In this document: positions 25,041-35,324 of the stretch, piece by piece
Layout: every line of letters starts with the position of its first letter
How positions within the stretch are numbered: position 1 is the first letter of the stretch
NCBI RefSeq assembly: GCF_003865015.1
Contig: NZ_BHVV01000002.1
Coordinates: 390,212-454,211 of the forward strand
Length of the DNA: 64,000 nt
From: Sulfurisoma sediminicola
GTDB taxonomy: Bacteria; Pseudomonadota; Gammaproteobacteria; Burkholderiales; Rhodocyclaceae
Direction of reading: 5' to 3'
Notes under the pieces: model-generated
The model's input: the letters and a program-made list of their open reading frames with translations, nothing else
What the model was told of the DNA's origin: nothing
The model's database searches: none
Position numbers and translations under genes: made by a program

Positions 25041-25838
25041 TTACCACCTTTCGTCGCTTGGCCCCGCGTCTGCCGAGTCCCATGAGTCGCCGGAGCCGGC
25101 ATCGAATGCTCCGAAATCGACTTGCGGACTGGAATCGACCGGGATGAAGCTGCTGTTGTCCCGCGCCGGTTGAATACGCTGGTTTTCGCTGCCGCTCTCG
25201 AGAACCTTGGCCAGTCCGTAGCCTGCTGCCATGCCGGCGATCCCGCCGAGCATGGCGCCACCCAGGCCCGAACCCGCAGCCTGCGGCTGGATGGGCGTGC
25301 CGGGCCCGTAGCCGAATCCGCCGCCGGAAAGGCTCCCGCCGGTGGCGGATGCGGCAGAAGGCGTCATCACCGGCGCCGAGGCGCTGCGGCGCATGAACAA
25401 CCAAATCACCAGGATGGCGCCGCCGCCCAGGAGCATGAAGCCCCAGGGAAGTTGTGGCGCCGCCGGCGCTACGACAGCGGGATGCAGGGTCGCCGCGGCA
25501 GGCGATGTGACCGGAGCACCGATGCTTTCCGGCAAGCGGTCCAGCAGCTCGTTGAAGTGCTTGGGGTCGGTGGCGAACTTCAGCGACGGATCGAGACGCC
25601 GTGCCTCGAGCAATTCCTGGCGCGCTTCGATTTTGCGTCCTTCTCGTGCCAATAGCTGACCGAGTTCGTAGTGTGCCTTCGCGCTGGCCGGCTTCTCCTT
25701 GATCACTTCGTGCAACATGGCCTCGGCCTGCGACAGCTGCCCGGAATTTACGGCGGTGGCAATGTCCTTGGGTGTCGGCAGTGCCAGGGCTGCGGAAGCA
25801 GTGAGGACAAGTACGATCGAGGCTATGGCTCTTTTCAT
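25041..25838 (-). CDS. TPR protein with signal peptide, one membrane helix and Gly/Ser-rich tail
   Basis: 265 residues from ATG 25838, which has AGGAGTG upstream. A Sec signal peptide (MKRAIASIVLVLTASAALALP) is followed by tetratricopeptide-like helices with the pattern GQLSQAEAMLHEVIKEKPASAKAHYELGQLL (read about 30-70). After a Pro/Ala linker comes one transmembrane helix (PWGFMLLGGGAILVIWLFM), then a Gly-rich, low-complexity C-terminus with a glycine-zipper-like GGAMLGGIAGMAAGYGLAKV. I do not recognise the family. Likely an envelope scaffold or assembly factor; function unknown. Confidence 0.7.
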   Translation of the reverse strand: MKRAIASIVLVLTASAALALPTPKDIATAVNSGQLSQAEAMLHEVIKEKPASAKAHYELGQLLAREGRKIEARQELLEARRLDPSLKFATDPKHFNELLDRLPESIGAPVTSPAAATLHPAVVAPAAPQLPWGFMLLGGGAILVIWLFMRRSASAPVMTPSAASATGGSLSGGGFGYGPGTPIQPQAAGSGLGGAMLGGIAGMAAGYGLAKVLESGSENQRIQPARDNSSFIPVDSSPQVDFGAFDAGSGDSWDSADAGPSDERW

Positions 25839-26109
25839 GGAACACTCCTGTTTCAACACGGGTTGATCGGGCTGCGAAAGCGCACTACGGCGTCAGCCGG
25901 AGGTCGAATGCCGCCGTCCGCGGCGAAAGATAGGGGTGGTGCGCCTGCGCATCAAGGCGCGAATTGCAACAACATGTGTCGCCCGGATGCTTTCAAATTG
26001 TTACAACTTGCATGGCCCGATTCGAATCGATTCGCCGCGATCATGGAAACGGTCGGCCATAGAATGCAATCCACCTTCGGGCCATGCCCAAACGATCCGA
26101 CACAACCAC
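25839..26109. other. Intergenic region between divergent genes
   Basis: No gene or RNA recognised. It separates the minus-strand TPR gene from the plus-strand lipoprotein gene and is relatively A/T-rich for this window, so it probably holds both promoters; no clear -35/-10 pair was found. Confidence 0.35.
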
Positions 26110-26361
26110 ATGATTTCCGTGCCCCAAACCATGCGCGCTCTCCTGATCGGCGTCTTTGGCATCCCGCTGCTGAACGCCTGTACGGACAAGCCTCATCTGA
26201 CCATGGAGGAAAAGACCAGGTTCGTCGCGGAACTGATCGCCGAGCGATCCGAATGCAACGGCCATTGGGTGAAACTGTCGGTTCCGGCAAAGGACGAAAG
26301 GGACCTCAGCCAATCCTATGAAGCAGCCAAGGCGGCCCATTGCCTGAAGCCTGACGTTTGA
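26110..26361 (+). CDS. Small putative lipoprotein
   Basis: 83 residues from ATG 26110, or 76 from ATG 26131 (MRALLIGVFGIPLLNAC). The N-terminus is a short lipoprotein signal with a lipobox-like LLNAC, so the mature chain would be a ~60-residue lipid-anchored peptide containing two further cysteines (SECNGHW, AAHCLKPDV) that could form a disulfide. No family recognised. Its stop is 8 bases before the DUF1345 start, suggesting co-transcription. Moderately supported by the signal peptide and coding-like base use. Confidence 0.55.
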   Translation: MISVPQTMRALLIGVFGIPLLNACTDKPHLTMEEKTRFVAELIAERSECNGHWVKLSVPAKDERDLSQSYEAAKAAHCLKPDV

Positions 26362-26369
26362 TCGGGGTC

Positions 26370-27083
26370 ATGCGCGACATGGCCCCGTCCCCAGATGGTC
26401 TCCCCAGGGAACATGCCCGATCATTGATCACCAAGTTCTGGCATCAGGTGCGCGCACGGCCGCGGCTGGCGGTCGCCGGCCTGACCGGGACGGTCACGTT
26501 CTTGCTGTTGCCACCCACGATGGCATTCTCGACGCGGGCGTTGGCTACCTGGGACATCGGTGCGGGCTTGTACCTGTTGCTGGCCTGGATCATGATCCAT
26601 CGTTCCTCCGTGGAGCATATGCGGTGGCGCGCCCGCATCCAGGATGACGGCGCCGCGGTCGTCCTGGTGCTGACCGTTGCGGCTGCCGTCGCCAGCCTCG
26701 CCGCCATCGTCCTGGAACTGTCGGGCCTGAAGGGCTACGCGCCGACCGGCCAGGGCTTTCACGTGGGCCTGGTTGCCGCGACCTTTGCCGCATCCTGGCT
26801 GCTGGTTCATACCGCGTTCGCTCTTCATTATGCTCACGTGTATTACATTTCCTCCGGCACAGACGTCGGCTCGCCGCTGGAGTTTCCGCGACAGGACAGC
26901 CCCGTTTATATGGACTTCCTGTATTTCGCGATGGTCATCGGCATGACCTCCCAGACGGCGGACGTGGCCATCGCGAGCACACGGATGCGACGATTGGCGA
27001 TGGCCCATGGCATCGTCGGCTTCGTATTCAACACGACACTCCTGGCCCTTACCGTCAATATCGCTGCAGGACTGCTTGGTTGA
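26370..27083 (+). CDS. DUF1345 membrane protein
   Basis: 237 residues from ATG 26370, chosen because the frame further upstream starts only with TTG. Five hydrophobic helices (around LAVAGLTGTVTFLLL, WDIGAGLYLLLAWIM, AAVVLVLTVAAAVASLAAIV, GLVAATFAASWLLVHTAFA and IVGFVFNTTLLALTVNIAAG) plus the FALHYAHVYY segment and MDFLYFAMVIGMTSQTADV identify DUF1345. Family function is unknown. It precedes an AI-2E-family gene on the same strand. Confidence 0.8.
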   Translation: MRDMAPSPDGLPREHARSLITKFWHQVRARPRLAVAGLTGTVTFLLLPPTMAFSTRALATWDIGAGLYLLLAWIMIHRSSVEHMRWRARIQDDGAAVVLVLTVAAAVASLAAIVLELSGLKGYAPTGQGFHVGLVAATFAASWLLVHTAFALHYAHVYYISSGTDVGSPLEFPRQDSPVYMDFLYFAMVIGMTSQTADVAIASTRMRRLAMAHGIVGFVFNTTLLALTVNIAAGLLG

Positions 27084-27122
27084 CGTGCATGGTGCTCCCG
27101 AACACGCCCCGGATGACCCAGA

Positions 27123-28136
27123 ATGAACGCTGAATACTTCGATCTGCGGGTGCGACTCGCCTCCTGGCTGCTCTCCGGCATGGCGCTGGTCGCGGTGCTG
27201 CGCCTGAACTTGTTGCCCGCCCTGTTCGCCGGACTCCTTGTCTTCGTGCTCGTGCATCTGCTTGCGCCACGCCTGCAGCGGCACTTCGCCAGCGAGCGCG
27301 CCCGGCTTGCCGCGGTGATCGTCCTGGCGACGGTGGTGGCCAGCTTCACTACGGCGGCAGTGATTGGCGCAATCGCGTTCTTCAAGAGCGACGCCGGCAG
27401 CCTGTCCGCGCTGTTCGCCAAAATGGCCCAGATCATCGAGGATGCGCGTGCGACGCTGCCATCCTGGGCCATTGACATGATTCCCGTGGATCCCGATGAC
27501 CTCAGAATGGCGACCGTGGAGTTGCTGCGCGAGCATGCTTCCGAATTGCGGAATGTCGGCAAGGAGGCCGCCGTGACCCTCGCCTACATCCTCGTTGGCC
27601 TGATCATCGGTGCCATGGTCGCGACGCAGGACGCCCACGGCGGGCGGCCGCTGGGACCGGTGGGCGTTGCCTTGCAGGAGCGCGTTCGTCGCCTTGCCGA
27701 GGCATTTCGGCGGATCGTCTTTGCGCAGGTGCGCATTTCCGTGCTGAATACCGTCTTCACGGCAATCTACCTGGTGGTGGCGCTGCCGCTGTTTGGCGTG
27801 CACCTGCCTCTCACCAAGACCTTGATCCTGATAACGCTGATCGCAGGCCTCCTGCCGGTGGTGGGCAACCTGATTTCGAATGTCGTCATCGTCGTCGTCA
27901 GCCTGGCGCATTCGCCTCACGCCGCCTTGGCCTCTCTGATATTCCTCGTCGTCGTGCACAAGTTCGAGTATTTCCTCAATGCCCGAATTGTCGGCAGCCA
28001 GATCAATGCCCGCGCCTGGGAACTGCTGACGGCAATGCTGCTGATGGAAGCGGTCTTCGGAATGACCGGCGTCGTTGCGGCGCCGATTGTCTATGCGTGG
28101 CTCAAGGATGAACTCACGCGAGCGGGCTTGTTTTGA
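27123..28136 (+). CDS. AI-2E/PerM-family transporter
   Basis: 337 residues with eight predicted membrane helices. The C-terminal LILITLIAGLLPVVGNLISNVVIVV (quoted around 15 residues: LIAGLLPVVGNLISN) and the EYFLNARIVGSQINA segment are family marks of AI-2E/UPF0118 exporters. Members are linked to AI-2 export, ion transport or pH tolerance, so the substrate is open. The central region (about 110-160) is an amphipathic loop. ATG 27123 follows the DUF1345 gene by 39 bases; the end converges with the RlmN-like gene. Confidence 0.82.
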   Translation: MNAEYFDLRVRLASWLLSGMALVAVLRLNLLPALFAGLLVFVLVHLLAPRLQRHFASERARLAAVIVLATVVASFTTAAVIGAIAFFKSDAGSLSALFAKMAQIIEDARATLPSWAIDMIPVDPDDLRMATVELLREHASELRNVGKEAAVTLAYILVGLIIGAMVATQDAHGGRPLGPVGVALQERVRRLAEAFRRIVFAQVRISVLNTVFTAIYLVVALPLFGVHLPLTKTLILITLIAGLLPVVGNLISNVVIVVVSLAHSPHAALASLIFLVVVHKFEYFLNARIVGSQINARAWELLTAMLLMEAVFGMTGVVAAPIVYAWLKDELTRAGLF

Positions 28137-28189
28137 TCGAGGAAGAACGCAAAAGAAGGGGCGACGTGCCGTCCCGCCGGCGCCGACCT

Positions 28190-29206
28190 TCAGTCGAGCC
28201 GCGCGGCTGCCCGTGCCCGCAACTGGCCGCAGCCGCCGTCGACGTCCTGCCCGGCCGACTGGCGCAGCTTGGCGAGGATGCCATGGCGGTAGAGGTGTAG
28301 CGCCATCGCCTGTGCGCGCTCCCACGACGGGCGGCGGTAGGCGGGCCCGCCGGCGTTCTCCGTTTCGTTGTAGGGAATGAAGTTCATCACCGCGTACCTG
28401 CCCTTGAGCAGGCGCACGATGCCTTCGAGTTCGTCGTCGTCGTCGTTGATGCCTTCGAGCAGCGTCCACTGGTACTGGATCGGGTAGCCGGTGGCGCGGC
28501 AATAGGCGTCGGCCAGTTCGACCAGCTCGGCCGGATCGATGCGCGGCGCCTTGGGCAGCAGGCGCGCACGCAGGTCGGCGCGCGTCGTGTGCAGCGACAG
28601 CGCCAGCGCCGGCTTGACGCGTTCCAGCGGCAGCCGTTCGAACACGCGGCGGTCGCCGACGGTCGAGAACACCAGGTTCTTGTGGCCGATGTCGGCCGCC
28701 GTGCCGAGCAGGTCGATGGCCTCAAGCACGTTGTCCATGTTGTGGGCCGGCTCGCCCATGCCCATGAACACGACCTTCTTCACGGCGCGCCGCCGCCGGC
28801 CCAGCACCACCTGGGCGACGATCTCGGCGCTGCCGAGCTGGCGCAACAGGCCGTCGCGGCCGGTCATGCAGAAGGTGCAGCCCACGGCGCAGCCGACCTG
28901 GGTCGAGACGCAGAGACCGTCCTTCGGCAGCAGCACGCTTTCCACCGTCTGGCCGTCGCCGAGTTCCACCAGCAGACGGGCGGAGCCGTCGGCGCCGCCG
29001 TGCGCGGAGCGCACGCGCGCCAATGCGTCGAGGTCGGCGGCGATGGCGGGAAACGCCTCGCGCATCGCCCGGGGGAAATACTGGTCGGCCGGGCAGGCGC
29101 CGGCGTCGAGCGGCAGCGCCCGGGTCCACGCCCGCAGCATGCGTTCCTCGTGGCAGGGCTGGGCACCGAGGTCGCGCAGGCGCCGGCGGATGTGTTCGAT
29201 GCGCAT
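28190..29206 (-). CDS. RlmN-family radical SAM RNA methyltransferase paralogue
   Basis: 338 residues, shorter than standard RlmN (about 370). The radical SAM cluster CAVGCTFC is followed by MTGRDGLLRQLGSAEIVAQV and MGMGEPAHNMDNV. A second conserved cysteine sits in the C-terminal GGCGQL, equivalent to the methyl-carrying/resolving Cys355 of E. coli RlmN, so both catalytic cysteines appear present. True RlmN methylates A2503 of 23S rRNA and A37 of some tRNAs; this divergent copy may have another RNA target. It is translated just after (2 bases) the HIT-type gene, which is unusual company. A housekeeping rlmN is probably elsewhere. Confidence 0.8.
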   Translation of the reverse strand: MRIEHIRRRLRDLGAQPCHEERMLRAWTRALPLDAGACPADQYFPRAMREAFPAIAADLDALARVRSAHGGADGSARLLVELGDGQTVESVLLPKDGLCVSTQVGCAVGCTFCMTGRDGLLRQLGSAEIVAQVVLGRRRRAVKKVVFMGMGEPAHNMDNVLEAIDLLGTAADIGHKNLVFSTVGDRRVFERLPLERVKPALALSLHTTRADLRARLLPKAPRIDPAELVELADAYCRATGYPIQYQWTLLEGINDDDDELEGIVRLLKGRYAVMNFIPYNETENAGGPAYRRPSWERAQAMALHLYRHGILAKLRQSAGQDVDGGCGQLRARAAARLD

Positions 29207-29208
29207 GG

Positions 29209-30237
29209 CTAGGTCTGCGCGAGGTCGACGGCGGCGATCTGCGCGGCGATCTCCTCCGGATCCAGCCGCGCGAAATCGGCCGCGATCGCCAGCGGGAAGC
29301 CGCCGGCCATTTCGTACCAGGCCAGTGCGCCCAGCCACGATGCGTAGGCGACTTCGCCCTGCTTGCGCCGCGGCAGGCAGTAGAAGAGGCCGTCGGAGAG
29401 GATCAGGTTGTAGCTGATCTCCTGCCGGTGAAGGTCGGCGATGAATTCGCCGGCCACTTTGCGATCGTCGAACCGCAGGCAGCGGCAGGGGTAGGGCTCG
29501 CTGCCGCCATTGTGCGTCCAGCGCGCGTCTTCGATGGGCAGCGGCGTTTCGCGCAGGAAGCTCTGGAAGTGCAGGTGGTTCACCGAGGCATGGGCGCCAT
29601 AGCTGTTGCAGGCGAGGCCGAAGCCGGGCATGCGCCCGTTCAGTTCCAGCGCGAGGTCCCACAGCCAGGCGAGGTCCGCCGGCTCGAGGAACTGCGGACG
29701 GTGGCCGCCGACGTCCGGGACCAGCAGCCCGTGGTAGTCGGCGAAGGGGAACTTGTTGTAGAAGAGCGTCGCCTTGCGGCCGAGCAGCGACCCCTCCCAG
29801 ATGATCTCCTGGCGCAGGAAGGGCTTGTCGAAGTGGAAACGCGCCGGGTCGAAGGGCGCGCGAATGCCTGTGACGGCTACATTGCTGTGGCGCGCGGGGC
29901 GGTAGGCGCGTAGCGGATTGAATTGCAGCTCCCACGGCCCGGCGCGGCGCAGCTCGACCGGGCGCAGCGTGTCGAAGTCGTGATCGAGGATCTCGCGCAG
30001 CGTCGCCACGTCGTCGGGGGCGCCGTGCAGCGTCTGCGCCGCGTTCTCGGCGGCAAGGCGCATGAAGCAGGCACGCAGCTCGTCGTGCAGATGCTCCCAG
30101 ATGCGCGTCTCGAAATTGGCGTTGGCCAGCACCAGGATGTCCTCGCCCAACTCGCCCGTGGTGCGCAGCAGGTCGACGAGGCCCCGCTCGAAGCGGTCGC
30201 GGAAGACGTCGGCGGATTCGAAGAGGTCGGGCAGCAT
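29209..30237 (-). CDS. HIT-superfamily (DUF4922 / GDP-hexose phosphorylase-like) enzyme
   Basis: 342 residues from ATG 30237 (MLPDLFESADVFRDRF). The start is uncertain: the frame stays open upstream and a plausible coding stretch (FAQAHPLPDP) precedes this ATG, so GTG 30297 or ATG 30324 are possible. The key motif is ASVNHLHFQSF, an HxHxQ active site of the GalT/GDP-glucose-phosphorylase branch of the HIT superfamily, with DYHGLLVPDVGGHRPQ upstream. Such enzymes transfer nucleotidyl groups or split nucleotide sugars. The substrate is unknown. Paired with the radical SAM methyltransferase downstream. Confidence 0.65.
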   Translation of the reverse strand: MLPDLFESADVFRDRFERGLVDLLRTTGELGEDILVLANANFETRIWEHLHDELRACFMRLAAENAAQTLHGAPDDVATLREILDHDFDTLRPVELRRAGPWELQFNPLRAYRPARHSNVAVTGIRAPFDPARFHFDKPFLRQEIIWEGSLLGRKATLFYNKFPFADYHGLLVPDVGGHRPQFLEPADLAWLWDLALELNGRMPGFGLACNSYGAHASVNHLHFQSFLRETPLPIEDARWTHNGGSEPYPCRCLRFDDRKVAGEFIADLHRQEISYNLILSDGLFYCLPRRKQGEVAYASWLGALAWYEMAGGFPLAIAADFARLDPEEIAAQIAAVDLAQT

Positions 30238-30369
30238 CGGGTCGGGCAGGGGGTGGGCTTGGGCGAAGGCCCGCCATGATGGGAGTCGCACGGCAAAAGT
30301 CAACACTGACAGCCCCGCAGCCATCGGGGAAAATGCGCTATCCGGTTCCCGGTGACTTCCGGCAGGTAG

Positions 30370-31197
30370 ATGAACGCAATTTCGCGCAAGCCCATCCGCT
30401 GGCTGCTGGCCGCGGCCGCCGCGGCCACCTGCTGGGCGCAGGCTGCGGATGCGCCGGTCGAGGGGCAGGATGCGGCCGTGGCGAAGCCGGCGCAAGCGTC
30501 GCCCGCGCCGGAGCCGCGCCGCTGGCTGGTGCAGTTCAAGCGCCAGGCCACCGACCGCGGCACGGACGACGAATCGACGCGGACCCAGGTGAGGTTCGAA
30601 CATTTCCCGGACGGGTTGGTGAACCTGTGGCGCCTCGACCTGCCGTTTCCCGACGAGAAGACCGACTTCGCCGGCGACCTGTTCAATCCACGCCCCGGCG
30701 ACATCAAGGTCCGCATGGGCATGAAAGCGGTTCCCGTGGCCGGCCGGCCGGTGTCCTCTTTCATCGAGGCCACCCTTCCGACGGCTTCGCCCGAGTCTCT
30801 CGGTTCCGGAAAATATCAGCTGGGGGTGGGGGTGCGTACCCGGGTGCCGTTGGCCTTGGGCACCGCCGCCACGCCTGTCAAGCAGTCATTCTCCGCCCAG
30901 GTGCAGCAGGTGGTGTCCGTGGCCGGCGACGACGCACGCAAGGACATCAACCAGACCAAGTTCGAGCTCGAGGTGCGCGGGGAGTGGCCGCAGGCGCGCT
31001 TTCTGAAGTTCACCGCAAAGCCGGTCATCGACTGGGTGCAGAACGCGCGCACCGGTGCCGTGGGCGAGCTCGAGGGCGGCTGGCGCGTCGGCCGCGACTG
31101 GGAGCTGGCGCTGTTGGGTGGGGCGCTGCTATGGGGCAAGGGCGTACCAAGCACCTACGGCAAGCGCGCCGAGTTCAAGGCTTCGTATCGCTTCTGA
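30370..31197 (+). CDS. Predicted outer-membrane or surface protein of unknown family
   Basis: 275 residues. A signal peptide is evident (MNAISRKPIRWLLAAAAAATC, cleavage near QAADA). The body contains alternating hydrophobic/polar stretches (KYQLGVGVRTRVPLALG, WELALLGGALLWG) and ends in FKASYRF, the C-terminal aromatic signature that beta-barrel proteins use for insertion by the Bam complex. I do not recognise a family. It is monocistronic: divergent from the HIT-type gene and convergent with fabI. Confidence 0.65.
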   Translation: MNAISRKPIRWLLAAAAAATCWAQAADAPVEGQDAAVAKPAQASPAPEPRRWLVQFKRQATDRGTDDESTRTQVRFEHFPDGLVNLWRLDLPFPDEKTDFAGDLFNPRPGDIKVRMGMKAVPVAGRPVSSFIEATLPTASPESLGSGKYQLGVGVRTRVPLALGTAATPVKQSFSAQVQQVVSVAGDDARKDINQTKFELEVRGEWPQARFLKFTAKPVIDWVQNARTGAVGELEGGWRVGRDWELALLGGALLWGKGVPSTYGKRAEFKASYRF

Positions 31198-31227
31198 GGG
31201 CCGCGGATCGTCGCCCGCGGACGCGCC

Positions 31228-32055
31228 TCAGGCCACGATGTGCAGGCCCGCGTCGACGTAGATGACGTCGCCGGTCATGCCGGACGACGCGCCGCCGACG
31301 AGGAAGGCGACGACGCGGCCGACCTCGGCGATGTCGACCAGGCGTTGGCCGGGCGATCGGCTGGCGGCCATGTCGATCAACTCGTCGAACTGCGCGATGC
31401 CGCTCGCGGCACGCGTGCGCAGTGGCCCCGGCGACACGGCGAAGACGCGGATGTTGCTTTCGCCGAGTTCGCTGGCCATGTAGCGGACCGAGGCTTCGAG
31501 GGCCGCCTTGACCGGCCCCATCAGGTTGTAGTTGTTCACCACCTTGTCGGCGCCGTAGTAGCTCATGGTGACGAGCACGCCGCCGTTCTTCATCAGCGGT
31601 TCGGCCAGGTGCGCCATGCGGATGAAGGAATGGCAGGAGACCTGCATCGCCGTGAGGAAGCCGCCCTCCGAACAGTCGACGACGCGCCCGTGCAGATCCT
31701 CGCGCGGGGCGAAGGCGATCGAATGGATGAGGAAGTCGAGCCGGCCCCATTTTTCGCGGATGGCCTCGAACACCGCCTCGAGTTGTCCCGGCTGGGTGAC
31801 GTCGAGCGGCAGCAGCATCGAAGCGTCGATCTGCTCGGCCAGCGGTTCGACGTATTTCCTGGCCTTGTCGTTGAGGTAGGTCAGCGCGATCTCGGCGCCG
31901 AACGCGCGCAGCTTGGCCGCGCAACCGAAGGCGATGCTTTCCGGGCTGGCCACGCCGACGACGAGGCCCCGCTTGCCCTTCAGCATGTCGCCCACGCGGG
32001 AGTCTTCGTCCCACACTTTGGGCAGCGGATCGACGGAGTCGGGATCGGTCAGCAT
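31228..32055 (-). CDS. fabI: Enoyl-[acyl-carrier-protein] reductase (NADH)
   Basis: 275 residues from ATG 32055 with AAGGA upstream. It reduces enoyl-ACP in each round of fatty acid elongation. Short-chain dehydrogenase features: nucleotide-binding [24 protein letters not shown], and the FabI-specific Tyr-x6-Lys pair in [13 protein letters not shown], then [12 protein letters not shown] and [13 protein letters not shown]. The N-terminal extension [19 protein letters not shown] is longer than in E. coli FabI. It is divergent from the acetate-CoA ligase gene and may be unrelated to it. Confidence 0.92.
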   Translation of the reverse strand: MLTDPDSVDPLPKVWDEDSRVGDMLKGKRGLVVGVASPESIAFGCAAKLRAFGAEIALTYLNDKARKYVEPLAEQIDASMLLPLDVTQPGQLEAVFEAIREKWGRLDFLIHSIAFAPREDLHGRVVDCSEGGFLTAMQVSCHSFIRMAHLAEPLMKNGGVLVTMSYYGADKVVNNYNLMGPVKAALEASVRYMASELGESNIRVFAVSPGPLRTRAASGIAQFDELIDMAASRSPGQRLVDIAEVGRVVAFLVGGASSGMTGDVIYVDAGLHIVA

Positions 32056-32201
32056 GGCGGAATCCTTTCGAAACACCGAGCGAGGGCGTCGATCACAGTC
32101 TAGCCACATCGTCGCCGTCCCGCCAGCACCGACTATTGGCCTGCCCTCGCTTTCCTCCATCGCCCCGCGGGACTATATTGCAGCAAGGGAGCGAAGAAGG
32201 C

Positions 32202-33968
<1,767 letters not shown>

Positions 33969-33993
33969 AGATGAAACTTGACGTTTGGTGCGT

Positions 33994-34099
33994 GATCGGG
34001 CCGGTGGGGTGCTCTGCGCTGCTCATGTCCTCCGGCGGTGGCCTGCGGCCGCCGCCTCCTCCTTTACTTCGCTATGCAGAGCACCCCACCGGCCCGATC
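33994..34099. repeat. Large palindromic element, copy A
   Basis: Perfect 24-bp inverted arms, 33994-34017 (starting GATCGGGCCGG) and 34076-34099 (ending CCGGCCCGATC), enclose a 58-base loop. Inside are GCTGCTCATGTC (34018-34029), an inner hairpin of about 10 bp centred on TGC near 34043-34045, and TCCTCCTTTACTTCGCT (34057-34073). The same two inner sequences recur in copy B on the opposite strand, but the arms are different. It lies in the acsA-E1alpha intergenic region. Confidence 0.85.
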
Positions 34100-34145
34100 G
34101 GGGGCGTCCTTGGGTGTTTGGCCGTCGCAAAGCTCCCGCGTATTT

Positions 34146-34249
34146 CGCCTCGGGTGACGGGTGGCCGACGCAGCGAAGTAAAGAAGGAGAATCGGGCGCA
34201 GCCCGGTTCGGGTGACATGAGCAGCGTCGGCCACCCGTCACCCGAGGCG
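34146..34249. repeat. Large palindromic element, copy B (opposite orientation)
   Basis: Perfect 25-bp inverted arms, 34146-34170 (starting CGCCTCGGGTGAC) and 34225-34249, enclose a 54-base loop. On the minus strand the loop reads GCTGCTCATGTC, an inner hairpin (AATCGGGC-GCA-GCCCGGTT on plus), then TCCTTCTTTACTTCGCT: the inner flanks of copy A with one mismatch. Arms and inner stem are unrelated in sequence to copy A although pairing is kept. A 46-base spacer separates the two copies. Confidence 0.85.
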
Positions 34250-34319
34250 CTCTCCGACATGCCACGAACATGGCGTCCTATGCGTCGCCAGTCGCGCGAA
34301 GCGCAGTGGAACAACTGAC

Positions 34320-35324
34320 ATGACCATCGACCACCACGCCCCGCCCCCGCCGTCCGGCCCGGTTTCCTGGGACAAGGACTTCGCGCACAGGCTGCTCGCC
34401 GACATGGTGCGCATCCGCCGCATGGAGGAGAAGTCGGCCGAACTCTACGGCGCCGGCCAGATTCGCGGCTTCCTCCATCTCTACATCGGAGAGGAGGCGG
34501 TGGCGGTCGGCGCGCTGCACGCACTCGCGGCCGCGGACAACGTGGTCGCCACCTATCGCGAGCATGGCCATGCGCTGGTGCGCGGGCTGTTGATGGCCTC
34601 CATCATGGCCGAGATGTTCGGCAAGAGCTGCGGCTGCGCGCGCGGTCGCGGCGGCTCGATGCACCTGTTCGATGCGAAGACGCGGCTCTTCGGCGGCAAC
34701 GCCATCGTCGGCGGCGGGCTGCCGCTGGCCACCGGACTTGGGCTGGCGGCGAAGATGCGGGGCGAGGATCGCATCACCGCCTGCTTCTTCGGCGACGGCG
34801 CGGTGGCCGAGGGCGCCTTCCATGAGTCGCTGAACCTCGCGGCCTTGTGGAAGCTGCCGGTGCTGTTCTGCTGCGAGAACAACCTTTTCGGCATGGGCAC
34901 CGCGATCGAGCGCGCCGAGTCGCAGACCGACCTCTGCGTCAAGGCGGCCTCCTACGACATGCCGGCGCGGCGCGTCGACGGCATGGACATCGTCGCGGTG
35001 CACGCGGCGATGCAGCAGGCCGTGCAGTGCGTGCGCGCAGGGCAGGGGCCGGCCTTCGTCGAATTCCAGACCTACCGCTTCCGTGCCCACTCGATGTTCG
35101 ACGCCGAGCTCTACCGGCAGAAGGCCGAGGTCGAGGAATGGAAGGCGCGCGGCCCGATCCACACCTTCAGCGCGCGGCTCAAGGCCGAGGGCAAACTGAC
35201 GGAAGAAGAGTTCCTCTCGCTCGACGCGGCCGCTTGCGCCGAGGTGGCGGCGGCCGTGGCCTACGCCGAGGCGGGGCTGTGGGAGCCGGTCGAAGACCTC
35301 TTGAAGGACGTGCATACGCCATGA
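34320..35324 (+). CDS. 2-oxoacid dehydrogenase E1 alpha subunit
   Basis: 334 residues, the PdhA/AcoA size. ThDP motif [20 protein letters not shown] ending in the ENN box ([10 protein letters not shown]), plus [11 protein letters not shown] and [10 protein letters not shown]. Together with the beta subunit it decarboxylates a 2-oxoacid (pyruvate) or acetoin. The ATG at 34320 has only a weak ribosome site. The end overlaps the beta gene (ATGA). It is the second pyruvate-type dehydrogenase in the window, distinct from homodimeric AceE. Pyruvate is favoured by family but not proven. Confidence 0.9.
   Translation: MTIDHHAPPPPSGPVSWDKDFAHRLLADMVRIRRMEEKSAELYGAGQIRGFLHLYIGEEAVAVGALHALAAADNVVATYREHGHALVRGLLMASIMAEMFGKSCGCARGRGGSMHLFDAKTRLFGGNAIVGGGLPLATGLGLAAKMRGEDRITACFFGDGAVAEGAFHESLNLAALWKLPVLFCCENNLFGMGTAIERAESQTDLCVKAASYDMPARRVDGMDIVAVHAAMQQAVQCVRAGQGPAFVEFQTYRFRAHSMFDAELYRQKAEVEEWKARGPIHTFSARLKAEGKLTEEEFLSLDAAACAEVAAAVAYAEAGLWEPVEDLLKDVHTP

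Noticed and set aside
26421..28502. Long minus-strand frame across DUF1345 and AI-2E genes
   Set aside because: Gln/His/Arg-rich translation with no domain; plus-strand genes have clear membrane helices.
33994..34249. The palindromes as simple transcription terminators or as ends of an insertion sequence
   Set aside because: No T-tracts follow the arms, the loops are long and conserved between copies, and no transposase frame or target-site duplication is seen.
34023..34271. Short open frames inside the palindromic region
   Set aside because: They exist in several frames because of repeated GC-rich DNA and lack start sites.
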